Notes: generated by a model not told the origin, from the sequence alone. A stretch of DNA of 64,000 nucleotides from Treponema sp. CETP13 (GCA_001885315.1 MLPZ01000005.1:122368-186367); one strand, 5' to 3'. Counted from the stretch's first letter, positions 49,101-58,505 are shown. Program-made: numbers and translations.

Positions 49101-50721
49101 AAAGATTTTCTTTTACTTTTGAAATATATTCATCAACAAGTTCTTTTTCGGTTCTTGTTCTTTCTCGAATTATTTGAGAAGCTTTTTCTTTTTCCAAAGA
49201 TTCCTGTTTTTCTTCTCTTTCAATAAGCTTTTCATTGATTTCTTCAAGAGTATCTTTAAGCTTTAAAACTTCTACTCTCTTTTTTGCTGGAATATCAGGA
49301 TGACCTGTAAGAAAGTCATCAAGAATTTCAATTTCTTTTGTAGTAATACCGCTAGGCATATATGCAGTAATGGCATTACTTTCTTCTGATTCCCAGATGT
49401 TTTTCTCACAAACATTACCCAGTTCATCAATAACAAGCGGAGAACCATTTCCTTCAAAATCGCAGATAATCATCTGCGCCATATCTTTTGTAAAAGACTC
49501 TTCATTAATAAAAGAATACAATTTGTCAGAAGATAAGAAACTGTATTTTTGTTCCCAATCACGATTATTTGACATTTCAGAGTTTTGTGATATACTATCA
49601 TTAACCGTTGTTGTAGATGCCCTCAAAGCAGTAGAGGAGACTCTTGTTCTAAGAGTCTGTATTGTGGGAGCAACGCCCACCGCAACAACGGTATTTCTTT
49701 TTTCAGAAAAGGCACTTTCTCTATCTACTTTTCCAATTGTTAATAAATAATTTCCAAGTTCATCTTTATTAAAAACAAGTTTGTTTATTTTTGAATCATT
49801 ATCCTTATCATCAAATACAATTTGGAAATTCTTGAAATATGTATCAACGACTGCAAATGTAGCTTCTCTTAATACCTGTGGTATAAGTCTGTATTCTTCT
49901 GTATCAAAAGCTTGTCCATATCCACCTTTTCTATCAGGTCGAATATGTGTCGCACTTTTTTTTAGGATAAAAGCAGAATCTTTTGAAAGCCCCAGTTTTT
50001 CTGATAATTTTGAATTCAAATTTGGTAATCGCACCGCATTTGGAATGTGCTTATAATCATTCAAAATAATAGAGTCAACAATATCGGAAAAATCATCATC
50101 ACTGATAATTTCAAGATTTTTTACATCTTCCTCTTTTAGTATGTGATAAGTTTTTAATTCAGGCGCTTCAGTTTTCTTCTGATAATCAGAAATAACCTGT
50201 TCTTCATCCCGAATATCAAACCTAAGTTTCAGATAAGTTTCCAGGTCATTCTGTTCATCGAAAACCTGTAATTTTCCTTCGTTTACTGCATCATAAATAT
50301 GTCTTTCATCATATTCATACAAAAGGTTTTCAAAAGACTGACCTATAGAAAGCACAAAAGCTTCTTTTAAACCTGTATAAGAACCGCCATTAGAAGCTTC
50401 GATATAGGTATCACCAATTTCAAGATATTCAATCATTGAATGGTCAATTCCATGCCATTTAATAGCACCGTCACCATCACATAAATGACAATGGTGAATC
50501 TTTTTTGCTTTCTCTAAATCTATTGCATCCTGGTCTGCAACCTCATGGAAATTGGATTCCATTACCATGCAAAGTGAATCAGAAAGACCAAGCTCATTCT
50601 TAATACTTATTAAACGGTTACGTTCTACAGAAGTAACATCACCGTCTGCATAAACAAGAGTAAGAGCCTTTTTGTATTTATCAATATTTTCTTCAAGTTT
50701 TTTAAGCTCTTCATGAGTCAT
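46096..50721 (-). CDS. Very large element protein with TerB-like start, JAB/RadC-type domain and coiled coil
   Basis: 1541 residues, the last and largest gene of the minus-strand operon. The N-terminus (LVYADGDVTSVERNRLISIKNELGL) resembles a TerB-like helix pair. HHCHLCDGDGAIKWHG may bind zinc. At about residues 690-790 a JAB/MPN motif reads FLHNHPSGYVEPSEADIELTNYL (HxH...S..D), as in RadC-like metalloproteins. The last 550 residues are coiled coil plus an unknown domain. An in-frame ATG at 47760 with AAGGAG 9 nt upstream suggests a separately translated C-terminal protein of 555 residues. The family is not recognised; large proteins with JAB domains are common on conjugative elements. Confidence 0.75.
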   Translation of the reverse strand: MTHEELKKLEENIDKYKKALTLVYADGDVTSVERNRLISIKNELGLSDSLCMVMESNFHEVADQDAIDLEKAKKIHHCHLCDGDGAIKWHGIDHSMIEYLEIGDTYIEASNGGSYTGLKEAFVLSIGQSFENLLYEYDERHIYDAVNEGKLQVFDEQNDLETYLKLRFDIRDEEQVISDYQKKTEAPELKTYHILKEEDVKNLEIISDDDFSDIVDSIILNDYKHIPNAVRLPNLNSKLSEKLGLSKDSAFILKKSATHIRPDRKGGYGQAFDTEEYRLIPQVLREATFAVVDTYFKNFQIVFDDKDNDSKINKLVFNKDELGNYLLTIGKVDRESAFSEKRNTVVAVGVAPTIQTLRTRVSSTALRASTTTVNDSISQNSEMSNNRDWEQKYSFLSSDKLYSFINEESFTKDMAQMIICDFEGNGSPLVIDELGNVCEKNIWESEESNAITAYMPSGITTKEIEILDDFLTGHPDIPAKKRVEVLKLKDTLEEINEKLIEREEKQESLEKEKASQIIRERTRTEKELVDEYISKVKENLSSTSKTAVEEVFESSKIALQSFSDNEKEIIGKYLFDNGATNDVNLGKLLKQKIQPEHKKEIKREIDFETWSEGNLYEKIKASQIPRTIQTISDSVLSFEQNKSDNLDIIGKQFETDSTGKPTLEGMKQLSKAMEIYSDKHYETARYLFVKDGVIIRHKTVTAQIPASTIIKPDEKFLYDLKSYAEETSSKIVFLHNHPSGYVEPSEADIELTNYLTNFFEESKDSNLFCGHIILDHGTYGLYDSIDRTWKALINNEIKPLSEISKNYKIQLTEHKKKASFNDDYTISEQSLKELAEYAKSCDSGEVWNTKDWIPSFLLTGNGIVTSLEYINTVEFLNEEVLSEKLKFLGRKYGSENIIMLPADKQQFLICERYAQDSGKIKDVFLINKDGSLEVSEFRNGNIFNDLRKDEIIVTDTNDIIEKVNEKIIYEQSVNKNINKENNKENNTMAKMTNEERAKLTGEDLWNNFNSHMDAVYSQLALEANTKNREVLFIDFNDSFEKELIENYTREQRAYLRNRVKTEYNEVDLPNALSSYKERLKNKYEEDLSVMDDIFFSNSEESKQEVKENFETNNLDPAIDISEDKKEMHNNHQSDEITENNSSYVELNEEIRKRDTIIEQLKIQNQNINENYQTLLKEISALKQQMLAPKEAQEKSANDSVGYGGSQSSQEYSNLTNQDGFGRETAYKKNQKVPTFGILQDDGSHQLIKNAVFSKLLVDEENPANNKIELLVLKENGKQEPIQISEKTYNDIINNVQEFEQRKQGQNQDSFEWMKAHLDYAQKMGTDDNSFRLSTAENFIHNFRVHCMRDETHNPDEALKVAGIMFDRMAKRDKERFLKMRKAWDKKAKSDGGPTFDEHIIKQFNEFHPKKDIIIDEIKDRHFNAEESVDKQNLMYESLRSGKIQGTNTSIGDTISFAMKYKDMFSGKSLKTPKEDWKIVEVSKCLHGDSALIYNEKSKAYYKLPLENLVEQIRKNERIKSKEEKQTIKKDHKKLGYDGPER

Positions 50722-50724
50722 TTT

Positions 50725-51462
50725 TTATTCTCCTCTTAGTCCTTTGGGTTTAATGTCTTTGTTGTCAAGATTTTTTCCTTTAGCTTTCTCATTTGACCAC
50801 TTTGTTAAAATCTTATAGGTAGACTCTTTATCTTTAAAACCTATAGATACCATCCATTTCGTAAATGATTCCTTATTTTCACTTGGAACACGCTGAAGAA
50901 GATAACTTACAAGACCTGTAGAGTTATTCTTAAACTGAGGTAAATCGCAGAATGATTGATAAAGCTTTTTAAAGTTTTTTTTCTGAAACTTCGAATTCAA
51001 GTTTGTTTATTTTCTTTGTTTTTGACTTTTCCTTTTCAATTTTCAATACGAGAGGAAGAAGGTTTCCTCGATTCTTAAAATATTCCTTATAATTTTCAGG
51101 AACAATTTTATTGTAACGTAGGTTTATATAGTTTCTTACAATTTCAAGATAATCTTTTCCTGTTTTTGGGTCAGGAAGATCAATTAAATCTTTGATGCAC
51201 TTGGCACTGATTTCTTTTTTGAAATCAATTGTACTGTAAATACCATCCATGTTTCCAAAATAATCAAGAATACGCTCATGGGATAGAGAAAGTTCTACAT
51301 CATTGATAAATAATGCAGAGTTCAGCTGCTTATTCAGTTCTTCTTTAAATTGAAACTCATTTTTTTCTGAATTACCAATATGGCTGAGTGAGTTTTTGCT
51401 TCTCCCATAGCAGAAGCTTTTACTGAATGAAGTTCTGTGTTAATGTTTATTATCAGGTTCAT
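50725..51462 (-). pseudogene. Gene of about 246 codons broken by two opposite homopolymer frameshifts
   Basis: AAGGAG and ATG (51462) open MNLIININTELHSVKASAMGEA, then the frame is lost at an A5 run (51397-51393). One more A would give AKNSLSHIGNSEKNEFQFK and lead into the frame ending at 50969. That frame is lost again at an A8 run (50982-50975). One fewer A would give VSEKNFKKLYQSFCDLPQFKNN and continue to 50725. The joined protein reads naturally throughout. As sequenced, only fragments of about 42, 93 and 91 residues can be made. Function unknown. Confidence 0.65.
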
Positions 51463-51487
51463 AGTTTATTCTCCTTATTGTCAAACT

Positions 51488-51539
51488 GCGGCATTTTTTA
51501 CCAGAATCGGGTGGGAGAAAAAATCTCCCAAAATGCCGC
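51488..51539 (-). other. Nested hairpin between operon genes
   Basis: GCGGCATTTT (51488-51497) and AAAATGCCGC (51530-51539) pair perfectly, with an inner GGGAGA/TCTCCC hairpin. It touches the stop codon of the upstream gene (51539) and lies before the AATAAACTATG start of the next. It may be an mRNA processing or attenuation structure. Confidence 0.7.
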
Positions 51540-52465
51540 TATCGACTTATTTCATAAGATTTTTCAAGCTTCTTCTGGTCACGCTGAAGCTGACGATCTT
51601 TTTCCTGGCGGTAGACAAACATCAAAGTAGTATCTAATTTATTCTTATCAGTTTTATCACTCTGATAAAAACATGCACAGTCTCTCTGATTTTCAAGCAT
51701 TGATGGATTATCCTTCAGGGCGATAGTTACTGCTCTGGCGGCATGTTGAAGATTCCCGTCAAATTCAGGAAGAACCTTTCTGATTTTTGTTTTAAAGTTT
51801 TCAAAACTCGCTTCTTTATACTCTGGTGTTGGAGTATTCTCAATTTCTTTCATTACTTCACTATGAATTTCTTTTTCAATTTTACCTGAATATTCATTAT
51901 TTTCAGAGATGTATTTTTCAACATCATCCGTAATAAGAAAGTTATATCCTACAACAGGCTCTCCCCAGTCCATTGTCTTAGGTTCAAATTCATAGACAGA
52001 AACATCATAGACGTTTCCTTCAAGATATGAAGCGTATTCTTTAATTTCAGACCTAAGATTTGCTTCTGCCCAGGCTTTTGTTTCTTCTGGAGTTTTTGCC
52101 TTCCAGCGGTTATAAACATTGCCCTCTTTATCACGAGCTTCACCTTTAAGTTCGTTTAATACTTCTTTATTGTCTTTGTCTACATAGATAAATCCGTCAT
52201 TGTAAATAGCACCGTCATCAAGGTCATTTGTTCCTTCCATAAAATCATGTGCTTCTTTTTCAGAAAGCTCTTCTTTAAAAAATTCATCGAAGCTTTCAGG
52301 CTGTTTATCTCCAAGAGTATATCTTCTGTTTCTTTCTTTCGGGAAAACCATTGTTCCAAGGTTTGACTGGTATTCAGGGTCTCTTGGAGAAAAAGAATCC
52401 TGAGTATAATCATAATCAAGTTTTAAAAATTTTCTGTCATTTGTCTTAAAGTACTTTGTTGTCAT
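51539..52465 (-). CDS. Hypothetical element protein
   Basis: 308 residues, strongly charged, soluble. Contains a probable beta-rich central part (YLEGNVYDVSVYEFEPKTMDWGEPVVGYNFLITDD) and a helical C-terminus with a single CACFYQSDK. Its start has AAGGAGCATAAACTATG. No family recognised. Conserved position within the operon is its only context. Confidence 0.65.
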   Translation of the reverse strand: MTTKYFKTNDRKFLKLDYDYTQDSFSPRDPEYQSNLGTMVFPKERNRRYTLGDKQPESFDEFFKEELSEKEAHDFMEGTNDLDDGAIYNDGFIYVDKDNKEVLNELKGEARDKEGNVYNRWKAKTPEETKAWAEANLRSEIKEYASYLEGNVYDVSVYEFEPKTMDWGEPVVGYNFLITDDVEKYISENNEYSGKIEKEIHSEVMKEIENTPTPEYKEASFENFKTKIRKVLPEFDGNLQHAARAVTIALKDNPSMLENQRDCACFYQSDKTDKNKLDTTLMFVYRQEKDRQLQRDQKKLEKSYEISR

Positions 52466-52530
52466 AGTTTATGCTCCTTAATATATTACTATTCTATTTT
52501 ACACCTTTTTCTAAATTTAAACAATCTAAA

Positions 52531-53355
52531 TCATCTAGTATGAAGAACTTCAACCTTTCTTGGTTTGATTGTCTGTTTATATGTTCTTTCTACTTTTATT
52601 TCAGGATTAAGGGCTTCATTTTTCCATTTATCCAGAAGATGTTCCCAGGAATTTCCATCTGTAACACTTATGGACGAAAGTCCAGCAGCAAGTTTTTTTC
52701 GTTCCCCGCCGCTCATAAAAGCAAGCATTGTATCAGCTGTTGCACGAGGAATGCAAAGAGGCCCCTGTTCTTTTACAAGCAGTTTAAAGTTTCTTTCAAA
52801 CTCACTTGCAGAATGCTCCTGTATTTTTTCTTTCTTTTCTGCAATTTTATTTATAAAAGAAACTTTTTTACCGTTTTGCATCTGCAGCTGCTTCTTCTGC
52901 TCTTCTCTTGCAATCTTTTCATAAACCTTTTGAATATCCTTTTTAAGTACCTGTCCATACATGGATTTTTTTAACAAATCCAGATCTCCTTTATTCATAC
53001 GGTTTCCAAAAACAAGAATCTGCTTTGTAGGATTAAAAAGCCGTTCTCCATTATTGATTAAATATACTTCATTACCATTCTCATCCTTCCATTTACAGAT
53101 GGTTCCCTTTTCTGTTCTTGCCATAAAAGTAAGAATATCCTGCTTTGAACAGTCTTTCATTCCTGTTGTATCAACAAAGTTATTTATAACTTTGTCCATC
53201 AATCGAGGATTCTTTTTAGCAATATGATTCATAAGCATAAGAACATCCATTTCATAAGAGTTGCTTCCTTTGTGCCAGAAAGAAGAAGAAGCCTTCTGTT
53301 CACGGATTATTTTTTCAAGGAATACATAATACTGTTTTTCTTCAGAACGCTTCAT
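52531..53355 (-). CDS. Hypothetical element protein
   Basis: 274 residues, basic and helical, with long charged helices around 140-190 (QKVYEKIAREEQKKQLQMQNGKKVSFINKIAEKKEKIQEH) and a basic C-terminus (VERTYKQTIKPRKVEVLHTR). It may bind nucleic acid. It starts 1 nt after the upstream stop. The Shine-Dalgarno GGAGAAAA lies within the end of that gene. Confidence 0.65.
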   Translation of the reverse strand: MKRSEEKQYYVFLEKIIREQKASSSFWHKGSNSYEMDVLMLMNHIAKKNPRLMDKVINNFVDTTGMKDCSKQDILTFMARTEKGTICKWKDENGNEVYLINNGERLFNPTKQILVFGNRMNKGDLDLLKKSMYGQVLKKDIQKVYEKIAREEQKKQLQMQNGKKVSFINKIAEKKEKIQEHSASEFERNFKLLVKEQGPLCIPRATADTMLAFMSGGERKKLAAGLSSISVTDGNSWEHLLDKWKNEALNPEIKVERTYKQTIKPRKVEVLHTR

Positions 53356-53356
53356 A

Positions 53357-55864
53357 TTAGTTTTCTCCTCTAGGCGGATAGCCGTTTTCTTTTTTACGAT
53401 TTACATCTTTTTTCTGTTCCGGTTCTTCTTTAAGCCAAGAAGCAAAAACCCTCTTCATGTTTTCTGGTGAATCACATCCCTGCTTGTATTTAAGCCAGTC
53501 CATAAGCTTAGGTCTGTCACTTTCATCAACAAGTGCTACAAGCTGCTGACCGAGTTCAAAAGGAGTTTTGTTAAACTCTTTATCAACTTCAGCAATTTCT
53601 TTGAGTTTTCTTTCAAAGTTCAGATAATCAACAGGTTTAAGTTTTTCATACTTCAACGGATGAATAGAGATGTATTCGTCTAGTTTCTGAACAAAATTTT
53701 CATCACGAGGAGGCATAAAATCTTTCGAGATAAGTTCACGTAAAATGTAAGGTTCATAAGCTTTATTCTCAATTACACTTCTTGAGTCAAAAGAAACAAC
53801 AAGTTCTTTTAACTCAGAATTAAGCTGCTGCACAATAGAATTATCGATTACAAAATAATTCTGAGCAGAGCCTACACCATTTTCTTCACGGCTTAAAGTT
53901 GCCTGATAAACACCATCTGCAATTTTGAAAACATCAATAGCCTTATCTTTACCGACAGAATCACCAATAGTAAGTTCCGGTACTCTTTCTTTAGAAAGAG
54001 ATTTAGAATACTTTTTTTCAGAAAGCTTTTGAGCTTCAGAAGGTCCAAGCAGATTATTTATAAGCTCAGCTTTAATATCTGTATCATTTTCAGTTCTGAT
54101 GATTTTATCAATCGAAGCAAGAAAACCATTTAAAGACTGAGTTTCTTTAATACCTAAAGAAGTACAGGTTTCTTTATCACTTGCAAGTGTTGTAAGAGTT
54201 TCAACTAATGCAGCTCGTTCAGACCAGTTGTTGCTTTTAAGCATTTCTCTTATAAACTTCTCCTGCCAGAATCCGTCCTTGCCTTCTTTTCCAGCCATAA
54301 GAATATAACCGCTTCGGTCAGTATGTTCAAAAGGTCTTACATAAACAGATTTCTTGAAGTTTTTATCTGCTGAAATTTCCCAGCCACGATATGAATTGCG
54401 CTGATATAAAACAGCTGATTTAGAAACTTCATTTTCTTTCGGATAGAAAGAATCATAGAGCTTTTGCATATTGGAATTAACCTGTTCACACTTTTCAATA
54501 CAGGTTTCATAAAGACGGACAAAAATGTTTTCCAAATCCTTTACAGGATGATTCTTTCCAAGATAGTTTTCGAGCATCTGTTTTGAGTCTTCAAGATTTT
54601 CTCTTGCACTTTCCTTAGCATATTCAAAGAACTCAGGCAAAGACATAGATGACTTTTCAATATCATTTCCCGTTTTATTAAGGATAACAATATTATCTTT
54701 CATATCAAGCCCGATACGAACATTTCTTGTTTCTGCAATAGCAAGTTTTTCAGAATCGACAGCTTTGAGTATAGTAGCAGCTTCTTCTTCTGTAATGGCA
54801 TCTTGTGAAGATTTTTTGAACAGATGAAGATTGCTGTTGAAATACTGGGCAAAATCATGAGGTTCATTATAGTTTCTGTCAAAGAAGCGGATTCCGTCAT
54901 AAGGAGATTTTTCTTCTCCAATATCCATTGGTTTTTCCATTCCTTTATTAAGAGATGCTGAATACTTTTCCTGAAGACGGTTTGCAAAATCTTCAGCTTT
55001 ATTAACAGCATTACCAACAGGGTACCACTGTTTTGTTGAAGGAGCATATTTCCATCCGTTTGCTTTCAATTCTTTAAGGATGTCATTGAACTCTGGGTTG
55101 TCTTCAACCGTATCAAACTTAATGTTTACCCTTCCCTTTTCCTTATTATTTATGATGCTGAAAGGTAAAATTTTATTTTTACCATCAACTGCTTCAGAGA
55201 GTTTTGAAGAAATCTCATTGAGCTTATTTTCAACTTCTTTTTCTTCAAGCTTCTGGGCATTTGCCTTGATAAGCTGTTCTTCATTTTCAAAGCCTGCAAG
55301 GGTTTTAAGATACTGTTCAATTGTTCCAGACTTTTCTCTCGTAATTGGATTAAAGTCAACTTTCATGCCGTTAAATTCAATGCCTTCTTCATTTAAGGCA
55401 TTGAAAAGCGAATCTTCTCTCCAGCGGTTTTCAGGATTTTTAGAATCGAATTCTACAAGAAGAGAAATCTTTCCGTCATCCGTTGGGTTCCGATACATCT
55501 TAACACCAACAAGAGTTAAGTTTTCTTCAGCTTCTCCTGAATCATATTGCTCAAAAAGTGCTACTACATCGTTATGCAAAGATTCTTCAATTACTTTTTA
55601 TGTAAAAGGTTCGCCGTTAATAATCCATACAGGCTCTTCATCAATATCATTATCAATTTCTGCTTCCTGTTCTTTTATCTGGGCTTCATAATCAGCTTCA
55701 ATTGCAGCATCACTCATTCCACTGTTAGCTTGTATAGACTCAATTCCTTTATCAATTTCAACTTCAGTATAATCAAGTACAGATATTCCGTTGACATTAA
55801 TTTCTTTTGGAGTAAATGAATATTCTTTTACTTCTATATCTTCTGCTTCAAGTTCTTTTGCCAT
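53357..55864 (-). pseudogene. Large element protein interrupted by an in-frame TAA
   Basis: The first frame (55864-55598, 88 residues, acidic, starting MAKELEAEDIEVKEYSF) ends with GEPFT and TAA at 55600-55598. The same frame then continues without another stop for more than 740 codons to 53357. The downstream part has only a TTG (55579) as a possible start and no clear Shine-Dalgarno, so it looks like one gene of about 835 codons with a nonsense change. A segment LKANGWKYAPSTKQWYPVG resembles single-strand DNA-handling or primase-helicase accessory motifs, weakly. A two-gene reading is possible but less likely. Confidence 0.6.
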
Positions 55865-55886
55865 AGTTTATTTTCCATTAAAAATC

Positions 55887-55902
55887 AGCGCCAATTGGCG
55901 CT
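55887..55902. repeat. Perfect 16-bp palindrome between operon genes
   Basis: AGCGCCAATTGGCGCT, in the 44-nt gap ahead of the start at 55864. It shares the CCAATTGG core with the 33-bp repeats of the initiator-like gene, so it may be a protein-binding site or an mRNA hairpin. Confidence 0.7.
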
Positions 55903-55908
55903 AATTAG

Positions 55909-56505
55909 TTATAAAATAAGTTTGGAATTATTAAGTGTTGCTTTTCTTAATTCAATCGGGATAATATCTTTCTTCGCATTGAACATAAGAAGTCTTTCAC
56001 CTGTATTATCATTGAACAAAGTTCCTTTTATTCCATAGTTATAAAGAAGAGCTGATGACTTGGCTTTATCATTGTTGTTGCATTTGCTTACAACAAAATT
56101 AAAGAAATCCTGTCCGCTTGGAATCTTTAAGAGAGTATCATACTTCTCTTTTACAAATTCATCATAAACACGATTTGTTTCTTCACGAACATCTTTGCCT
56201 TCTATACTTTTCCCAATTTCATTTAAAGTCATTCGAGCTTCATGAATAAACAAAGACATTAAAAATTCTTTACACATAAGAATCTCTAAAATGTCATCGC
56301 TTTGTTCATTTACAGGTTTATTAACATCAAGAAAAAAGGATTTTCCAGGAATATTTATCATCATCCAGTTATTGAAAGATGCTACATTTTTTTTTCTTGT
56401 GGATTCATATTTTGCAATGTCTTCATCAAGTGTAACTGGAACACCGACACCACATACTTTTTCCTGTTTGACAATATAGTTTTGTAAAGAAATAAATGCG
56501 TTCAT
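55909..56505 (-). CDS. Hypothetical element protein
   Basis: 198 residues, mostly helical, no motif recognised (RMTLNEIGKSIEGKDVREETNRVYDEFVKEKYDTLLKIPSG). Its ATG shares a base with the upstream stop (TAATG), indicating translational coupling. Confidence 0.65.
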   Translation of the reverse strand: MNAFISLQNYIVKQEKVCGVGVPVTLDEDIAKYESTRKKNVASFNNWMMINIPGKSFFLDVNKPVNEQSDDILEILMCKEFLMSLFIHEARMTLNEIGKSIEGKDVREETNRVYDEFVKEKYDTLLKIPSGQDFFNFVVSKCNNNDKAKSSALLYNYGIKGTLFNDNTGERLLMFNAKKDIIPIELRKATLNNSKLIL

Positions 56506-57473
56506 TAAAAACCTCTCTGATGTGTAATATGACGTGGCTTTACTTCAAGCTCACGTTCACGGATTCTATCAATATCTTTATCTCTTTCGAGTTCTGGATT
56601 TTTCTTTGGTTCAAATTCAGCAGCCTTTGGAGCAGTAACTGAAAGTTTTTTATCGTAATCTTCTTTGGTGAAGATACGGTTCTGTTCAAAGTCATAATGG
56701 GTCATCCGCTGTGAATAAAGAAAACTGTCTGCAAGAGTAAGTGCCAGACGTGGAGACGGAGTATTTGCAGTTTTTTCAAGGGCAAGAAGAAGTTCGTTTT
56801 TTTCCTGTTCAGTCATCGGCTTGTTAAGTTCAAGCCCTGTCTCCTGCTTGATGTAATAATTATTTAATGCAGAAAAGATTAATTTCTGAGAATTGTCATA
56901 TTCACTTGTTGCATTTACAAATGTCTGCTTAATCTCTTTGAGAATATTTTGACTTTTTAGATTGTTTGAAATATTTTTTCGTTTGTTTTCTCGTAACTGG
57001 GCTTCAACAGTTCCAGAATCATATTCAGTAATGTTTCTAATCATGTTCTGGGCAATAGTTCTCTTTTTTTTGTCATCATCACTTCTTGAATAAGAGAGAG
57101 CTTTGTTTAAGGATTCTTCTGTGAATTGTTCCAAAAGGTATACGCTCTGTGAATCAACTTTACCACGAACGTTACCAGTAATCATTAAAGGTTTTGCATC
57201 AGATTTTTTTTCAAGTCCGATAAAAGCAGCATCAGCGCCAAAAATCCATTTTAAAGATTCAGCTCCCATGCTGGCAGCCTTTAATTCAAGATATACTTTG
57301 TTGATGTCACCAAGATGATGTCCGTTTACAACATTTACATCCTGTGGAAGCGGTTTAAACTGAATGTAAGGAACACGATTGCTTTTAATGCAATCACGCA
57401 TAAGGATATTAATTTCGTTATGAATACTGTCGGTAAGAGCTTCTACAGGATATGTTTTTATTTCATTTTTCAT
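56505..57473 (-). CDS. Hypothetical element protein
   Basis: 322 residues from the ATG at 57473 (MKNEIKTYPVEALTDS), which has AAGGA 7 nt upstream. A frame extension to 57494 starts in the hairpin and is not used. Mixed alpha/beta N-terminal half (PYIQFKPLPQDVNVVNGHHLGDINKVYLELKAAS), helical C-terminal half and a basic tail (RIRERELEVKPRHITHQRGF). Function unknown. Confidence 0.65.
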   Translation of the reverse strand: MKNEIKTYPVEALTDSIHNEINILMRDCIKSNRVPYIQFKPLPQDVNVVNGHHLGDINKVYLELKAASMGAESLKWIFGADAAFIGLEKKSDAKPLMITGNVRGKVDSQSVYLLEQFTEESLNKALSYSRSDDDKKKRTIAQNMIRNITEYDSGTVEAQLRENKRKNISNNLKSQNILKEIKQTFVNATSEYDNSQKLIFSALNNYYIKQETGLELNKPMTEQEKNELLLALEKTANTPSPRLALTLADSFLYSQRMTHYDFEQNRIFTKEDYDKKLSVTAPKAAEFEPKKNPELERDKDIDRIRERELEVKPRHITHQRGF

Positions 57474-57492
57474 AATCAGTTCCTTAAAAAAC

Positions 57493-57540
57493 ATCCTAAG
57501 AGGTAAAAGAAATTTATAGTTTATTTTACACTCTTAGGAT
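57493..57540 (-). terminator. Intercistronic hairpin followed by a T run (attenuator-like)
   Basis: ATCCTAAGAG (57493-57502) and CTCTTAGGAT (57531-57540) are perfect arms. On the minus strand the hairpin is followed by GTTTTTT and then the AAGGA of the next gene. It could reduce transcription past the first operon gene. The loop carries the element's AATAAACTAT motif. Confidence 0.55.
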
Positions 57541-57550
57541 ATAAAGATTA

Positions 57551-58474
57551 CTACATTCCTCTTTCGTAGGAAGGTTCTCTTGTGCGAGGCTTTTTTGCAG
57601 CACTCTGTTCAACGTCCTTTTTCTTTTCGTAATACTTCTGAAGGTTTTCTTTTGACTTCAGATAAAGACGTTCAGCCGGGTCACAGATTTTCTTGATTGC
57701 AAGAAGATCTGGTTTTCCAGGTTTAATTTCAGCAGAAAGCTTTGCAACAGCTGCGCTCTTGAATGCTTCTGCCTGTTCAGGAGTAACAAAAAGCTTTCTT
57801 CCAGACTGAACGGCATTCAAAACCTGTGCAATGTACTGGAAAGGTTCTGTGGTTTTTTCATTTAAAGGAATTACTTTTTCGTTTGCCTTTTCCATAACTC
57901 TTTCTGCAGGATTCTTCTTTGCAGCATATTCAGAGTTTGGATGCTTTTCATTGATGTAATCAACATCTTTCTGATACTGTTCTGTCATCTTCTGCTTACA
58001 GTAAGCAATAAGATTTTCTGCATTTTCTACCTGACTGATGCTGAACCATGTATTCTTGAACTTGATTTCACCCCAGTTTTTTGAGTCAACAACAGGAATA
58101 ACAACACCTTTTGAACCTTTAGCAAGCTTGCATTCTACACCGGCTTTCTGAGCTTTCTGAAGTGTTTCAAAAGTTACGAAACCTTTTGAAGGAACACCAA
58201 GTTCAGCAGCTTTTGTAAGAAGCATAATCTGTGTGAGGCCTTCTGCTTTTTCGTTTGAATTAATGTTGTAGGCAGGCTGTAAATCTACAAATCCATCTTT
58301 GTTAGGAAGAAGAGGACTTGTATCGTTTTTGAGGGAGGCAAGAACTTTATCGCCAAGTTCCTTGAAGTAGTCATAAGATGACTTTGTTTTTTTCAAACCG
58401 GAAAGAGGCATTGGAGAAGCGGTCTTAACACTATCTTCAAAGTTCTCAACTGAAACAGGTTCTTTTGTTTCCAT
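57551..58474 (-). CDS. ArdC-like N-terminal domain protein, first gene of the minus-strand operon
   Basis: 307 residues. The stretch GFVTFETLQKAQKAGVECKLAKGSKGVVIPV...FKNTWFSISQVENAENL follows the ArdC (DUF1738) pattern from memory: FxTFxQA...G..V.KG.KG..I...F.v.Q. ArdC-type proteins bind single-stranded DNA and protect incoming plasmids from restriction. The metalloprotease half of full ArdC is absent; the C-terminal half is a charged helical region. AAGGAG precedes the ATG. Promoter at 58633-58661. Confidence 0.6.
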   Translation of the reverse strand: METKEPVSVENFEDSVKTASPMPLSGLKKTKSSYDYFKELGDKVLASLKNDTSPLLPNKDGFVDLQPAYNINSNEKAEGLTQIMLLTKAAELGVPSKGFVTFETLQKAQKAGVECKLAKGSKGVVIPVVDSKNWGEIKFKNTWFSISQVENAENLIAYCKQKMTEQYQKDVDYINEKHPNSEYAAKKNPAERVMEKANEKVIPLNEKTTEPFQYIAQVLNAVQSGRKLFVTPEQAEAFKSAAVAKLSAEIKPGKPDLLAIKKICDPAERLYLKSKENLQKYYEKKKDVEQSAAKKPRTREPSYERGM

Positions 58475-58505
58475 AATAAACTCCTTGTGGAGTCAAAGAA
58501 AACTT

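Noticed and set aside
46161..57506. Plus-strand frames of 60-200 codons opposite the minus-strand operon
   Set aside because: They lack ribosome-binding sites, have low-complexity Ser/Phe/Leu composition and mirror the coding strand's codon pattern.
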